A stretch of 64,000 nt of DNA from Shimia biformata (GCF_016888515.1 NZ_JAFEJK010000003.1:62001-126000); one strand, 5' to 3'. Positions 1-8,993 are shown, counted from the first letter of the stretch. Translations and numbers: made by a program. Notes: a model not told the origin generated them from the letters alone.

Positions 1-358
1 CCGTGGTTGTCGTCTTGCCCGAGCCCTGAAGGCCGACCATCAAGATCGGCGCGGGCGGGTTGTCGATCTTCAACTCGCCGGGCTCTTCATCGTCGCCGGC
101 AAGCACGTGTTTCAGCTCGTCATGGACGATCTTCACGACCTGCTGGCCGGGCGTGACCGACTTGGTGACGGCCTGTCCGGTTGCCTTGTCCTGCACCGCC
201 TTGACGAAGTCGCGGGCCACGGGCAGCGACACGTCGGCCTCAAGAAGCGCGACACGTACTTCGCGCAGGGCCGTCTTGACGTCATCCTCGGACAGCGCGC
301 CCTGGCTGGTCAGGCGGTCAAATACACCAGAGAGGCGTTCGCTCAGATTTTCAAACAT
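1..358 (-). CDS. ffh: Signal recognition particle protein Ffh, N-terminal part (cut by the window edge)
   Basis: This is the SRP GTPase that binds signal sequences and docks ribosomes at FtsY and the inner membrane. The first 119 codons are present: a helical N domain starting MFENLSERLSG, then the start of the G domain with the P-loop GLQGSGKTTT at about residues 109-118. The gene runs off the left edge, so the rest of the G domain and the M domain are not visible. The start is an ATG just behind a purine-rich GGAAAG. Its RNA partner ffs is encoded on the same strand about 16 kb away. Identity is secure from the N-domain and P-loop sequence. Confidence 0.95.
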   Translation of the reverse strand, partial: MFENLSERLSGVFDRLTSQGALSEDDVKTALREVRVALLEADVSLPVARDFVKAVQDKATGQAVTKSVTPGQQVVKIVHDELKHVLAGDDEEPGELKIDNPPAPILMVGLQGSGKTTTT

Positions 359-577
359 CGCTTTCCGGCCCTTTCACTGCCTGTTGCAACCTGGCCCGAA
401 CATAAGCACGGACCGCTCTTTCGCCAATGCGTCACCCTTGCCGCGACAGTGAGACCAACGCCCAAATGCGTTGCGCCCCCGTGGGCGAAACTCGCTGACG
501 GGGGGCGATCCCGGCCTGTGGCCATGGGACCGGAAGCTTGACGGACTCCCGGAATGTTGGGCGGCGTTTACGCGCGC

Positions 578-604
578 GGGCGCAAGGAGTCAAGCCTTGC
601 GCCC
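578..604. other. Perfect 10-bp intergenic hairpin
   Basis: GGGCGCAAGG at 578-587 and CCTTGCGCCC at 595-604 form a perfect inverted repeat with a 7-nt loop. It lies just past the stop of the DoxX gene. There is no T-run on either strand, so it is not a classical intrinsic terminator. It could still end or stabilise the azoR-doxX transcript. Confidence 0.5.
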
Positions 605-627
605 TTGAAAGGCTGGGGTTTGATCGG

Positions 628-972
628 TCAGGCCGATAGCTGGTCGCGGTGGCGATACAGCACGAAAGCGGCCAGCACCCCCAGAACCAGCGCGGGCACG
701 GCGGACGGGCCCAGGATCAACAGATGTGCCAGCACCGCGCCGACCATGGTGCAAACCAAAAGCCCAGCGGCAATTGCCTGAAGGCCGGGCACCCACAGCA
801 GCACCGCCGCGCCAAGTTCAATCGCGCCGGTCACATAGCGGAACCACTGGCCCCATCCGATGGCCTCGAAGGTGCCGACCATCATCTCGACCCCGGCAAG
901 CTTGGCTACGCCGGCTGCGGCAAAGGCCAGGGTCAAAAGCGCCTTGGCGCCGATAAGAATGTATTTTTGCAT
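628..972 (-). CDS. DoxX family membrane protein
   Basis: A small inner-membrane protein of 114 aa with four predicted hydrophobic segments, in the DoxX/DoxD-like family (segments such as LIGAKALLTLAFAAAGVAKL and the GAIELGAAVLLW turn). Members are often linked to redox or thiol stress, but the biochemical role is unsettled. The start MQKYIL is chosen because the frame upstream reads as charged low-complexity sequence. It lies 77 bp downstream of the azoreductase gene on the same strand and is probably co-transcribed, which fits a redox-stress role. Confidence 0.8.
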   Translation of the reverse strand: MQKYILIGAKALLTLAFAAAGVAKLAGVEMMVGTFEAIGWGQWFRYVTGAIELGAAVLLWVPGLQAIAAGLLVCTMVGAVLAHLLILGPSAVPALVLGVLAAFVLYRHRDQLSA

Positions 973-1049
973 TGTCGCGTCTCCTGATTTTCGTCGCGGA
1001 TCAAGTGGTTGCGCGGCGTTTTTGAGCGCGCCGCGCAACCAGTTTCCGT

Positions 1050-1592
1050 TCAAGCCGCTTTTTGCGCCGCGTCCGCGCCGTCCTTGTCGAGGATGGTGAC
1101 ATCGGTGATGCCGACAAAACCAAGGATGAAGCGGACATAATTGCTGGCGAAGTCGAAATCCGATCCCAGCGGGGTCCCGCCGGTGGCGATGGTCACGATG
1201 GCCTTTTTGCCTTCCAGCAGGCCGACCGGACCGTTTTCGGTGTATTTGAACGTCACTCCGGCGCGGCCGATCTGGTCGATCCAGGCTTTCAGCACGGCGG
1301 GGATGGAGAAATTGTACATCGCGGTCCCGATCACGATGACGTCGGCCTCTTGCAGTTCGGCGACAAGCTGGTCGCTGAATTCAAGCGCCTTGGCCTGCGC
1401 CGCGCTGCGGTCTTCGGGATCGGCGAATGTGCCGGTGGTGAAATCCTCGGTCAGGAAGGGCAGGCCGGCGGCCAGGTCGCGGCGGATAACGCGGGCCGGT
1501 TGCAGGTCGTCGACAATACGGGCCGAGTTGATGCGGCTGATCGATCCTTCGTTGCGGGCGGAAGCGTCGATGTGAAGAACGGTGGTGGTCAT
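1050..1592 (-). CDS. azoR: FMN-dependent NADH-azoreductase
   Basis: A flavodoxin-fold reductase of 180 aa, the usual AzoR length, that reduces quinones and azo compounds with NADH and FMN in the cytoplasm. The N-terminal strand MTTTVLHIDASAR and the central TAMYNFSIPAVLKAWID segment are family hallmarks that contact the FMN phosphate and isoalloxazine ring. The start ATG has a GGAAAG ribosome site seven bases upstream; a longer in-frame extension exists but has no such signal. It is divergent from a LysR gene, a common arrangement in which the regulator controls the reductase. The substrate in this organism is unknown. Confidence 0.88.
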   Translation of the reverse strand: MTTTVLHIDASARNEGSISRINSARIVDDLQPARVIRRDLAAGLPFLTEDFTTGTFADPEDRSAAQAKALEFSDQLVAELQEADVIVIGTAMYNFSIPAVLKAWIDQIGRAGVTFKYTENGPVGLLEGKKAIVTIATGGTPLGSDFDFASNYVRFILGFVGITDVTILDKDGADAAQKAA

Positions 1593-1643
1593 GGGTCTTT
1601 CCTCATGGGTGTGTAGCAATGTTGTGGACCCTACATTTGCTCT

Positions 1644-1697
1644 TGCATTCGCGAACTCAATCCCGCCAAATGCAGACTGGCTGTGAAATAATGCACA
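1644..1697. promoter_or_regulatory. Candidate LysR operator region between azoR and the LysR gene
   Basis: The 124-bp divergent spacer holds an inverted repeat TGCATT (1644-1649) / AATGCA (1669-1674), a TTCGCGAA palindrome at 1648-1655, and a TGTG-N8-CACA dyad at 1682-1697 close to the LysR start. LysR proteins typically bind such dyads. Assignment to this regulator is inference. Confidence 0.35.
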
Positions 1698-1716
1698 CAA
1701 AGGATGCGCGCGCGGC

Positions 1717-2598
1717 ATGGACAACTGGGATGAGATCCGCACGGCCTATCAGGTCGCACGCATGGGAACCGTCAGTGGGGCCGCCGATGTGCTGGGTGTC
1801 CACCACGCGACGGTGATCCGCCATATCGATGCGCTGGAGGGCAAGCTGGGCGTGAAGCTGTTTCAGCGCCATGCCCGCGGCTATACGCCGACCGAGGCTG
1901 GTGAGGATCTGTTGCGCGTTGCTCAGGCGACCGATGACCAGTTCGGTCAGCTTGAAGGCCGCATCAAGGGGCGCGGAGCCGACGTGACCGGCGAATTGGT
2001 GGTCACCTCTTTGGCCTCCATGATCCCGCGATTGACCAGTGTTTTGGCCGAGTTTCAGCGCATGCATCCCGGGCTGATTGTGCGCTACCTGACGGGTGAT
2101 CGTGTCTTTCGGCTGGAATATGGCGAGGCGCATGTGGCGTTACGGGCAGGGGCGGCGCCAGACCAGCCCGACAACGTGGTACAGCAGCTGGCCTGCCTCA
2201 AGATGGGGCTTTTTGCCAGTGAGGACTATGTCGCACGCCATGGGCTGCCCGACGGCCCGGACGATTATCAGAACCATTATTTTGTCGGCTCGGATTCGGT
2301 CCGCAGCCGCGCGCCTTTTTTTGCCTGGCTGCATGAAAACGTGCCGCGTGACCGGCTTGTCTTTCGCGCCTCGGACCCGGAAGCATGGAGCCGGGCGATT
2401 GTGGAAGGCGCGGGCATCGGTTTCATGACCTACTGGGACGCCCGCCGCGTCGACGGGCTGGTCGAGGTCATGCCGTCCCAGGACGATTGGTCAGCGGCAC
2501 TTTGGCTGGTGACCCATGTCGATCTGCACCGAACGGCCAAAGTGCAGACATTTCTGAAGTTCCTCAAGGAAAAGGCCAAAGACTGGGAATTGGAATGA
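1717..2598 (+). CDS. LysR family transcriptional regulator
   Basis: A 293-aa regulator with the standard layout: winged helix-turn-helix in the first 60 residues (AADVLGVHHATVIRHIDALE) followed by a substrate-binding-like effector domain. It is transcribed away from azoR-doxX, suggesting control of those redox genes, and its stop overlaps the start of the downstream DMT permease (ATGA), so the two are translationally coupled. The effector cannot be told from sequence. Confidence 0.9.
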   Translation: MDNWDEIRTAYQVARMGTVSGAADVLGVHHATVIRHIDALEGKLGVKLFQRHARGYTPTEAGEDLLRVAQATDDQFGQLEGRIKGRGADVTGELVVTSLASMIPRLTSVLAEFQRMHPGLIVRYLTGDRVFRLEYGEAHVALRAGAAPDQPDNVVQQLACLKMGLFASEDYVARHGLPDGPDDYQNHYFVGSDSVRSRAPFFAWLHENVPRDRLVFRASDPEAWSRAIVEGAGIGFMTYWDARRVDGLVEVMPSQDDWSAALWLVTHVDLHRTAKVQTFLKFLKEKAKDWELE

Positions 2599-3476
2599 CC
2601 GAGCCGCAGCGCGGGCATCTTGCGATGCTGGCATTCTCGGCGCTGGTCGCCGGGTCGTTTTCACTGGGATCACAGGCGGCGAATGAAATCGCGCCAGCTG
2701 CGTTGAACGCGGCCCGGTTTCTGTTGGCGGGTATCTTCATCGGTGTCGTCGCCGCCGCCACGACCGGCATACCGCGCAGCGCGGCACGGGCGCCCTGGCG
2801 GTATCTTGTGCTTGGCGGGCTGTTCGCGGCCTATTTCGTCCTGATGTTCGAAGGGCTGAAAACCGCGCCGCCGGTCTCGACCGCAGCGGTGTTCACCCTG
2901 ACCCCGATCCTGTCGGCGGGGTTTGGCTTTGTGCTTCTGGGGCAGCACATGACGGGCCGCATGTGGGTGGCCCTGACCATAGGCGGGATCGGCGCGCTTT
3001 GGGTGATTTTCCGTGCCGACCTTGCCGCGCTGTTGCGGTTCGAGGTGGGGCGCGGCGAGTTTCTCTATTTCATTGGCTGTGTGGCCCATGCGCTCTACAC
3101 ACCGATGATCCGCAAGCTGAACCGGGGCGAGACCCCGATTGTCTTTACCTTCGGCGTGTTGGTGGCGGGGTTTCTGCTGCTTACCGCCTATGGCTGGCGC
3201 GACATTGCGGCGACCGACTGGCTGGCGCTGCCCGCCGTGGTCTGGGTCGCGCTGGGATATCTTGTCATCTTTGCCACCGCGACCAGCTTTGTCGCGGTGC
3301 AATATGCGTCGTTGCGGCTGCCCTCGGCCAAGGTCATGGCCTATACCTATCTGGTGCCAAGCTGGGTCATCCTGTGGGAAATCGCGCTGGGCAATGGTGT
3401 TCCGCCCGCCTTGGTGCTGGCCGGAGTGGTGATGACCGTGTTTGCGCTGGTCCTGCTGCTTCGCGACGAACACTGA
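2595..3476 (+). CDS. DMT superfamily (EamA) transporter
   Basis: A 293-aa permease with about ten hydrophobic segments in two EamA repeats, the usual length for this family of small-metabolite exporters and importers. The start ATG overlaps the LysR stop in an ATGA, which fixes the start despite a longer open frame upstream. Coupling to the LysR gene suggests shared regulation. The substrate is unknown. Confidence 0.85.
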   Translation: MTEPQRGHLAMLAFSALVAGSFSLGSQAANEIAPAALNAARFLLAGIFIGVVAAATTGIPRSAARAPWRYLVLGGLFAAYFVLMFEGLKTAPPVSTAAVFTLTPILSAGFGFVLLGQHMTGRMWVALTIGGIGALWVIFRADLAALLRFEVGRGEFLYFIGCVAHALYTPMIRKLNRGETPIVFTFGVLVAGFLLLTAYGWRDIAATDWLALPAVVWVALGYLVIFATATSFVAVQYASLRLPSAKVMAYTYLVPSWVILWEIALGNGVPPALVLAGVVMTVFALVLLLRDEH

Positions 3477-3482
3477 CCGGCG

Positions 3483-3836
3483 CTAGCTGGCGCTGGTGTC
3501 GTCGTCCTGCTTGTCAAACTCGGTTTCAAGGAAACGTTCGAACGCATCCAGATTGACTGGTTCAAACTGACCAAATCCTTGCATCCAGACGCTGGCCTCT
3601 CGCAGGGCGTCCGGCTCCAGTTTGCACCATTTCACCCGACCACGCTTTTCCTGGCTGATCAATCCGGCCTTGGTCAGGATCACCAGATGTTTGGAAATCG
3701 CGGCAAGCGAGATGTCGAACGGTTCCGCCACATCCGTCACCGCCATGTCATCCTCCAACAGCATGGACAGGATCGCCCGGCGGGTCGGGTCGGCAAGGGC
3801 GGCAAAAACCGCGTCAAGGGATTGGGGCTGGGTCAC
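3483..3836 (-). CDS. ArsR/SmtB family helix-turn-helix regulator
   Basis: A 117-aa winged-helix repressor-type protein opening MTQPQSLDAVFAALADPTRR, the typical ADPTRRAIL motif of the ArsR family. The recognition helix is about DISLAAISKHLVILTKAGL. No metal-binding CxC pair is seen in the helix usually used for arsenic or zinc sensing, and the acidic tail (DKQDDDTSAS) is not diagnostic. It lies 69 bp downstream of the amidohydrolase on the same strand and ends 6 bp from the DMT permease. Confidence 0.85.
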   Translation of the reverse strand: MTQPQSLDAVFAALADPTRRAILSMLLEDDMAVTDVAEPFDISLAAISKHLVILTKAGLISQEKRGRVKWCKLEPDALREASVWMQGFGQFEPVNLDAFERFLETEFDKQDDDTSAS

Positions 3837-3905
3837 GTTTTTCGCCTAAGCGAAAAGGGTGGGGACGGTCAAGCGCGCTGTGTTTGGCCTGACCGTCCTG
3901 TTGGC

Positions 3906-5243
3906 TTATTCGATCTCGTTCTTGTAGATTTTGCCGTCTTTCATGATCAGATCGAAATTGGCATGCGGGTCGGCAACAAGGTTGATGTCTTCCAGCGGGT
4001 TGCCGTCGACCAGGATCAGGTCGGCATAGGCGCCTTCGGCGATCACGCCCAGTTCACCCTGCTGATAGGGGTGACGCGGACCGGCAAGCTTCAGCAGGTC
4101 GGCATTGGTCGAGGTCGCCATCTTCATCACCTCATAAGGCGTGTACCAGCGTTGCAGCTTGGCAAGGAAGGCACCCTGACGCTCGGCCAGCTTGGGATCG
4201 AACAGAATGTCGGTGCCAAACGCAACCTTCACCCCGACCTCTTTCGCGGTCTTGTAGGTGAAATCGGTGCCGTTGGTCACGTCAATCCATTTCTGCTGGC
4301 TGACCGGATCGGCAAAGGTAAAGCCGTCCTCGTCATCCAGAAGCGGTTGAACCGACAACCAGACATCGTTGTCACGCATCATTTCCATGGTTTCGCGGCT
4401 CATGAGGAAGCCGTGTTCCACCGATTTGATGCCCGCTTCGATGGCAGTCTGAACCGCCTTGTCGGTGAACAGGTGCGACGCGACATAGCTGTTATAGGTC
4501 TCGGCCACTTCGACAAAGGCCTTCAGTTCTTCCACGGTGTATTGGCTGACGTCCAGCGGGTCATAGGTAGACGACACGCCGCCGCCGCCCGAGATTTTGA
4601 TCTGCGATGCACCCATGCGGAAAATCTCGCGCGAGGTCTTGATGACCTCAGGCACGCCATCGGCCTGCGCCATCAGGCCAACGCTGTACCAGTACCACTT
4701 GGAATCCGCCGGGTTGGTGGGCACGGCCTGATAGGGGCGATAGTCGAAATGACCACCGGTTTGCGTTACCGGCGGACCCGACGGCAGGATGCGGGGGCCG
4801 TTGATCTCGCCGTGGTCGATCATCTTTTTGATCGCGAAAGAGTTGCCGCCAACGTCACGAACTGTCGTGAAACCGCGCATCAACGTATCTGCGGAACCGT
4901 TCGCACCGCGAATGGCGACCTCGAGAATGTCGCCGGTCACAACCGCGGTCTGCGGGTTGCAGCAATAAAGCGTGTGCCAGTGGACGTCGATCAGGCCGGG
5001 GATCAACGTGCGGCCACCACCGTCGATCACGGTGCCGCCTGCAACGGCCAGGTCTTCGGTCGAGACTGCGGTGATCAGATTGCCGGTGACAACGACATTT
5101 GCGTCTTCGATCAGTGCTTCGTTCACACCATCAAACACGTTCACGTTCGTAATCAGGATCGGGGGGGTGTCTTCTGCGGCGACAGCGGACGCGGCAAAGG
5201 CGGTCGCGGTCGTCATCAGCAAGGCGCGGATTGTTGGGGTCAT
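3906..5243 (-). CDS. Exported metal-dependent amidohydrolase
   Basis: A 445-aa enzyme of the amidohydrolase superfamily (imidazolonepropionase/prolidase-like branch). An N-terminal signal peptide (ALLMTTATAFAASAVAAED) predicts periplasmic location. Metal-site motifs are visible in order: HWH in the DVHWHTLY segment, a lysine in QIKISGGGG that may be carboxylated, SHLFT, VEHGF and the late aspartate in FGTDILFD. Related proteins cleave C-terminal peptides or cyclic amides, but the substrate here cannot be assigned. The start ATG follows a GGAAAC; the upstream frame extension lacks signal-peptide character. An ArsR gene follows on the same strand. Confidence 0.82.
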   Translation of the reverse strand: MTPTIRALLMTTATAFAASAVAAEDTPPILITNVNVFDGVNEALIEDANVVVTGNLITAVSTEDLAVAGGTVIDGGGRTLIPGLIDVHWHTLYCCNPQTAVVTGDILEVAIRGANGSADTLMRGFTTVRDVGGNSFAIKKMIDHGEINGPRILPSGPPVTQTGGHFDYRPYQAVPTNPADSKWYWYSVGLMAQADGVPEVIKTSREIFRMGASQIKISGGGGVSSTYDPLDVSQYTVEELKAFVEVAETYNSYVASHLFTDKAVQTAIEAGIKSVEHGFLMSRETMEMMRDNDVWLSVQPLLDDEDGFTFADPVSQQKWIDVTNGTDFTYKTAKEVGVKVAFGTDILFDPKLAERQGAFLAKLQRWYTPYEVMKMATSTNADLLKLAGPRHPYQQGELGVIAEGAYADLILVDGNPLEDINLVADPHANFDLIMKDGKIYKNEIE

Positions 5244-5621
5244 CGAGGTTTCCAGTCTTGAAGCGTTCAATAAATGGAGGTGACAATAATTCAGGACTCC
5301 CGGCCCCTTCGGGCCGTGCCCCAAAGGTAGTAATGTGGTCGCCATCGTCAAGGTTGTTTGATCCTTTGGTCAAGGTGCCGCAGGGTCAGCGCCCGATATG
5401 GGGCAGAGGGCGACATGAGAAACTCAACCATTTCGTTGAATATGCGAATTTCGGAAAATTGGGTGTTTCAACAGGTGTGGCGGATTCTCCCCTTCTATCC
5501 GCGGGAGCGTTTTATAGAGTTTTTTCAACGTGTTATTCGGAAACAATGGAGCGATGCGTGGCGCTTGACTCATTGCGCGCCCGCCAATAGCAATGCGCCA
5601 AGTCCTGAGGGGTGGTGCGAC
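5244..5621. other. Intergenic region between amidohydrolase and atpI
   Basis: No convincing gene is seen here. It contains a 6-bp hairpin CGGCCC-CTTC-GGGCCG at 5301-5316 in the leader of the amidohydrolase, an AT-richer stretch around 5410-5560, and the candidate atp promoter at 5566-5593. Open frames crossing it lack ribosome sites and family similarity. Confidence 0.6.
5566..5593 (+). promoter_or_regulatory. Candidate promoter of the F0 ATP synthase operon
   Basis: TTGACT at 5566-5571 and TAGCAA at 5588-5593 are separated by 16 bp, giving a plausible sigma-70 promoter 30 bp before the atpI start. The -10 is weak (three of six). Confidence 0.4.
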
Positions 5622-5954
5622 GTGTCCGATCTCGATCCGAAAGAGCGCCTGGCGCAGCTGGAAGAGCGGATATCAGCGCACAAAAAGGCCAACGCGCCCA
5701 AGCCTCATATGGAAGAGCACTATTCGCAAGCACAGCTTGCCTGGCGGATGGTGATAGAGCTTGTAACCGGTCTGGGGATCGGTTTTGGCATCGGGTACGG
5801 GTTGGACACCCTTTTCGGCACAATGCCGATCTTCCTGGTGCTGTTCATATTTCTGGGCTTCGCGGCCGGCGTAAACGTCATGTTACGCAGTGCCAAGGAA
5901 ATCCAGGCGAAACAGGTGGCCGACCAAGAGGCCGCAAAAGACGAAGGGAAGTGA
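5622..5954 (+). CDS. atpI: ATP synthase protein I (F0 assembly factor)
   Basis: A 110-aa membrane protein with a charged N-terminal helix followed by two hydrophobic segments (MVIELVTGLGIGFGIGYGL and IFLVLFIFLGFAAGVNV), typical of AtpI, which helps assemble the c-ring. The GTG start is chosen because it lies just behind a GAGGGGTGG sequence and gives the family N-terminus (SDLDPKERLAQLEERI); an upstream in-frame extension has no membrane or family character. It is the first gene of the operon, 3 bp before atpB. Confidence 0.88.
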   Translation: MSDLDPKERLAQLEERISAHKKANAPKPHMEEHYSQAQLAWRMVIELVTGLGIGFGIGYGLDTLFGTMPIFLVLFIFLGFAAGVNVMLRSAKEIQAKQVADQEAAKDEGK

Positions 5955-5957
5955 GAC

Positions 5958-6719
5958 GTGGCTAGCGACACGCACGGAGCAGAAGAGGCCGGCGGCCTGG
6001 TATTCCACCCGATGGACCAGTTCATCGTGAAACCGCTCTTTGGCGGCGATGCGATCCACTGGTACACACCGACTAACGTCACCCTGTGGATGGTTCTTGC
6101 CGTGGTTGCGATCATCGGCCTTCTGGTCCTGGGCACCCGCCGCCGCGCGATCGTTCCCAGCCGTAGCCAGTCGATCGGCGAACTTGCCTATGGCTTCATC
6201 TACAAGATGGTCGAGGACGTTGCCGGCAAGGACGCGGTCAAGTTCTTCCCCTATATCATGACCCTGTTCATGTTCATCGTGACCGCCAACTTCCTTGGCC
6301 TGCTGCCGATGAGCTTCACCACAACCTCGCATTTTGCCGTGACCGTGGTGCTGGCGCTGCTGGTCTTCCTGACCGTCACCATCGTCGGCTTCGTCAAGAA
6401 CGGCGTTGGTTTCCTGGGTCTGTTCTGGGTCTCGTCGGCACCGCTGGCGTTGCGCCCGATCCTGGCCGTGATCGAACTGATCTCGTATTTCGTCCGCCCC
6501 GTCAGCCACAGCATTCGTCTGGCCGGCAACGTCATGGCGGGCCACGCGGTGATCAAGGTGTTCGCGGGCTTCGCCGCCATCGCCGTGGTCAGCCCCGTAT
6601 CGGTCGTCGCAATCACCGCGATGTATGGCCTCGAGGTGCTGGTCGCCTTCATCCAGGCATACGTCTTTACCATTCTGACCTGCGTGTATCTGAAAGATGC
6701 GCTGCATCCGTCGCACTAA
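5958..6719 (+). CDS. atpB: F0 ATP synthase subunit a
   Basis: A 253-aa integral membrane subunit that forms the proton half-channels next to the c-ring. The essential arginine is visible as R187 in [14 protein letters not shown]. Several long hydrophobic helices span the rest. It starts with GTG behind GGGAAG. Length matches alphaproteobacterial AtpB. It is followed by atpE after a 52-bp gap with its own AAGGAG site. Confidence 0.97.
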   Translation: MASDTHGAEEAGGLVFHPMDQFIVKPLFGGDAIHWYTPTNVTLWMVLAVVAIIGLLVLGTRRRAIVPSRSQSIGELAYGFIYKMVEDVAGKDAVKFFPYIMTLFMFIVTANFLGLLPMSFTTTSHFAVTVVLALLVFLTVTIVGFVKNGVGFLGLFWVSSAPLALRPILAVIELISYFVRPVSHSIRLAGNVMAGHAVIKVFAGFAAIAVVSPVSVVAITAMYGLEVLVAFIQAYVFTILTCVYLKDALHPSH

Positions 6720-6771
6720 GGTCTGAACCTCAACACATCCTATTAACTTCCAATCGTAAGGAGATACCCCC

Positions 6772-6996
6772 ATGGAAGGTCAACTCGCACATATCGGCGC
6801 AGGTCTCGCAGCAATCGGTTCCGGCGCAGCCGCAATCGGTGTGGGCAACGTCGCAGGCAACTACCTGGCAGGCGCCCTGCGCAACCCGTCGGCAGCCGCA
6901 TCGCAAACCGCGACCCTGTTCATCGGTATCGCGTTCGCAGAAGCACTGGGCATCTTCTCGTTCCTGGTTGCTCTGCTGCTGATGTTCGCCGTCTAA
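6772..6996 (+). CDS. atpE: F0 ATP synthase subunit c
   Basis: A 74-aa proteolipid made of two transmembrane helices. The glycine/alanine-rich first helix, the RNPSA polar loop (residues 37-41) and the proton-carrying E57 in [10 protein letters not shown] are all present. No sodium-type ligand set is apparent, so proton coupling is expected. It has a strong AAGGAG ribosome site, in keeping with the need for many c copies per complex. Confidence 0.98.
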   Translation: MEGQLAHIGAGLAAIGSGAAAIGVGNVAGNYLAGALRNPSAAASQTATLFIGIAFAEALGIFSFLVALLLMFAV

Positions 6997-7084
6997 GCCG
7001 ACTGGACTTATCCTTACGTGCGGGCGGCGGCGCGGACTGACCGTGCCCCGCCCGTGATCTAACGGAAGTTCCCAGGAGGACGAC

Positions 7085-7636
7085 ATGGCATCTACAACTT
7101 CAGAAGCCACAAGCCACGCTGCCGATGCCGCACACGCCGCATCCGCGCCCGGCATGCCGCAGCTCGACTTCTCGAACTGGGGCAACCAGATTTTCTGGCT
7201 GCTGGTCACGCTTGTCGTGATCTACTTCGTCCTGTCGCGCATCGCGCTGCCGCGCATCGCCGCGGTTCTGGCCGAGCGCCAGGGGACCATTACGAATGAC
7301 ATCGCCGCAGCCGAAGAGCTGAAGGCGAAAGCGGTCGAGGCCGAGGACGCCTATAACAAGGCGCTGGCCGATGCCCGCGCCGAAGCGCAGCGCATCGTCG
7401 CCGAGGCCAAGGCCGAAATCCAGGCAGAACTGGATGCCGCCACCGCTCAGGCCGACGCCGAAATCGCGGCCAAGGCTGCCGAGTCGGAAAAGGCCATCTC
7501 TGCGATCCGCGCCGGCGCGCTGGAAAGCATCCGCGAAGTCGCAGGCGACACCGCGGGCGAGATCGTCTCCGCGCTGGGTGGCGAGACCGACGCCAAGGCG
7601 GTTACCGCCGCTATCGAAGCACGGATGAAAGGGTAA
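7085..7636 (+). CDS. atpX: F0 ATP synthase subunit b' (second stator subunit)
   Basis: A 183-aa protein with an alanine-rich N-terminus, one membrane segment ([20 protein letters not shown]) and a long charged coiled coil. Alphaproteobacteria and phototrophs carry two b-type genes; the one directly after atpE is usually b'. The stator b/b' dimer links F0 to F1. It is preceded by AGGAGGA. Confidence 0.92.
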   Translation: MASTTSEATSHAADAAHAASAPGMPQLDFSNWGNQIFWLLVTLVVIYFVLSRIALPRIAAVLAERQGTITNDIAAAEELKAKAVEAEDAYNKALADARAEAQRIVAEAKAEIQAELDAATAQADAEIAAKAAESEKAISAIRAGALESIREVAGDTAGEIVSALGGETDAKAVTAAIEARMKG

Positions 7637-7640
7637 GATC

Positions 7641-8201
7641 ATGCGGAAACTGACCCTGATTGCCGCCCTGAGCGCCGCCGCAAGCCCGGCATTTGCCGCA
7701 AGCGGCCCGTTCTTCTCGCTTGGCAACACCGACTTTGTCGTGCTGCTGGCTTTCATCCTGTTTGTCGCGGTCCTGTTCTATTTCAAGGTTCCGTCGATGC
7801 TGGGTGGCATGCTGGACAAGCGCGCCGAAGGCATCCAGTCTGAACTGGACGAGGCCCGGGCCCTGCGCGAAGAGGCTCAGACCCTGCTGGCGTCCTATGA
7901 GCGCAAGCAGAAAGAGGTCAAGGACCAGGCCGACCGTATCGTCGAGCATGCCAAGGCCGAGGCCGCGAATGCCGCGGAACTGGCCAAGGACGAGCTGAAG
8001 AAATCGATCGCGCGCCGTCTGGCCGCTGCCGAAGATCAGATCGCGTCGGCCGAGGCCGGTGCCGTCAAGGAAGTGCGCGACCAGGCGATCACCATCGCCG
8101 TTGCCGCCGCCAAGGACGTCATCGCCAAGCAGATGACCGCCGCCGACGCCAACAAGCTGATCGACGCCGCCATCGACGATGTGGACGCCAAGCTGCACTA
8201 A
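7641..8201 (+). CDS. atpF: F0 ATP synthase subunit b
   Basis: A 186-aa stator subunit. It starts with a signal-like hydrophobic stretch ([16 protein letters not shown]), has a second membrane helix ([17 protein letters not shown]) and a long alanine/lysine/glutamate coiled coil. It follows atpX by 4 bp and closes the operon; an intrinsic terminator lies 25 bp downstream. The F1 genes are not in this window, as expected for the split atp operons of this group. Confidence 0.93.
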   Translation: MRKLTLIAALSAAASPAFAASGPFFSLGNTDFVVLLAFILFVAVLFYFKVPSMLGGMLDKRAEGIQSELDEARALREEAQTLLASYERKQKEVKDQADRIVEHAKAEAANAAELAKDELKKSIARRLAAAEDQIASAEAGAVKEVRDQAITIAVAAAKDVIAKQMTAADANKLIDAAIDDVDAKLH

Positions 8202-8225
8202 GCCCGCTCACATCAAGACTTTTGC

Positions 8226-8254
8226 AAAAAGCCCGGTCTCGCGCCGGGCTTTTT
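8226..8254 (+). terminator. Intrinsic terminator of the atp F0 operon
   Basis: AAAGCCCGG (8228-8236) pairs with CCGGGCTTT (8244-8252) around a 7-nt loop, followed by a T-run. Confidence 0.9.
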
Positions 8255-8306
8255 CGTGTCTTGTGATTTTTGTGCTATCCTCAATGCGGCAACGATGGAG
8301 GGCAGC

Positions 8307-8516
8307 ATGGGTTTCTGGAGTCCGACGCGGGAAGACCGCCGCGATCCGGAAGAGGTCTTGCATGATATCAGGCACCGGATTCAACGTGGCGAGCACCTGC
8401 ATCTTGATCATCTTTCACGCGTCGAAATGGCGGCGGTCGGAACGCTGATAAATGCCGGTGTTGCCAAGTTTGGCAGCGCCGCCTGCCACCCGGTTGTCCA
8501 GGCAAAGCTGGATTAG
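8307..8516 (+). CDS. Small hypothetical protein, 69 aa
   Basis: An unrecognised soluble protein starting MGFWSPTREDRRDPEEVL. It is rich in charged residues in its first half and has no membrane segment or cysteine cluster. The start is the ATG placed 6 bases after GGAGGG, which is a good ribosome site; upstream in-frame ATGs lack one. It is a plausible real gene because of this signal and its position between an operon terminator and a lipoprotein gene. Function unknown. Confidence 0.55.
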   Translation: MGFWSPTREDRRDPEEVLHDIRHRIQRGEHLHLDHLSRVEMAAVGTLINAGVAKFGSAACHPVVQAKLD

Positions 8517-8609
8517 ACTCTTGCCTAGGCGCCTTCGACGCAATGCCCTCAATTCGCCGTATTGGGCTGGCATCAAGTATCCAACAACATGAATTCCAAG
8601 GTAAATATC

Positions 8610-8993
8610 ATGAGGACAATCCTATTTGGCGCAGTCGCCCTTCTTCTGGCGGGATGCTCGGGCAGCACCACTTCCGTGTCGACCAAAGCGACGACGGCCA
8701 AAGCCGCCGAAACCTTCTGGGCCAAGAACTCGATTGCCGAGCAAACCGAGGATCCCGGTTCGGCCCGGTTCGAAGATTTCACGGTTTATCAGGTCAGCAA
8801 CGGCGACCGGATCTATTGCGGGTCGATGTCCGCCAAAGATGACTACGGCGTCTATGGCGACTACGTCCCGTTTTACATGCGCGGACGGGGCCAGCATGTT
8901 CTTGCGGTCAACGCGGCGCCCGAAAGCGCCAAGTTCTCGGCCCGCAAATGTGCCGATGCCAAACGCGGATCGGTGCGCATCAACAATCTCTAG
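8610..8993 (+). CDS. Putative lipoprotein, 127 aa
   Basis: The N-terminus MRTILFGAVALLLAGCSGS is a type II signal peptide with lipobox LAGC, so the mature protein should be lipid-anchored at Cys15. The rest is a small polar domain with two further cysteines (IYCGS, RKCAD) that could form a disulfide. I do not recognise the domain. The start at 8610 is preferred over 8589 for the better signal-peptide length. Its last 4 bp overlap tail to tail with the RNase T2 gene. Confidence 0.7.
   Translation: MRTILFGAVALLLAGCSGSTTSVSTKATTAKAAETFWAKNSIAEQTEDPGSARFEDFTVYQVSNGDRIYCGSMSAKDDYGVYGDYVPFYMRGRGQHVLAVNAAPESAKFSARKCADAKRGSVRINNL

Noticed and set aside
3579-5261. 560-codon open frame on the plus strand opposite the amidohydrolase
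   Set aside because: It is antisense to a well-conserved enzyme. The translation is rich in R, H, G and Q with no family motif, typical of high-GC antisense frames.
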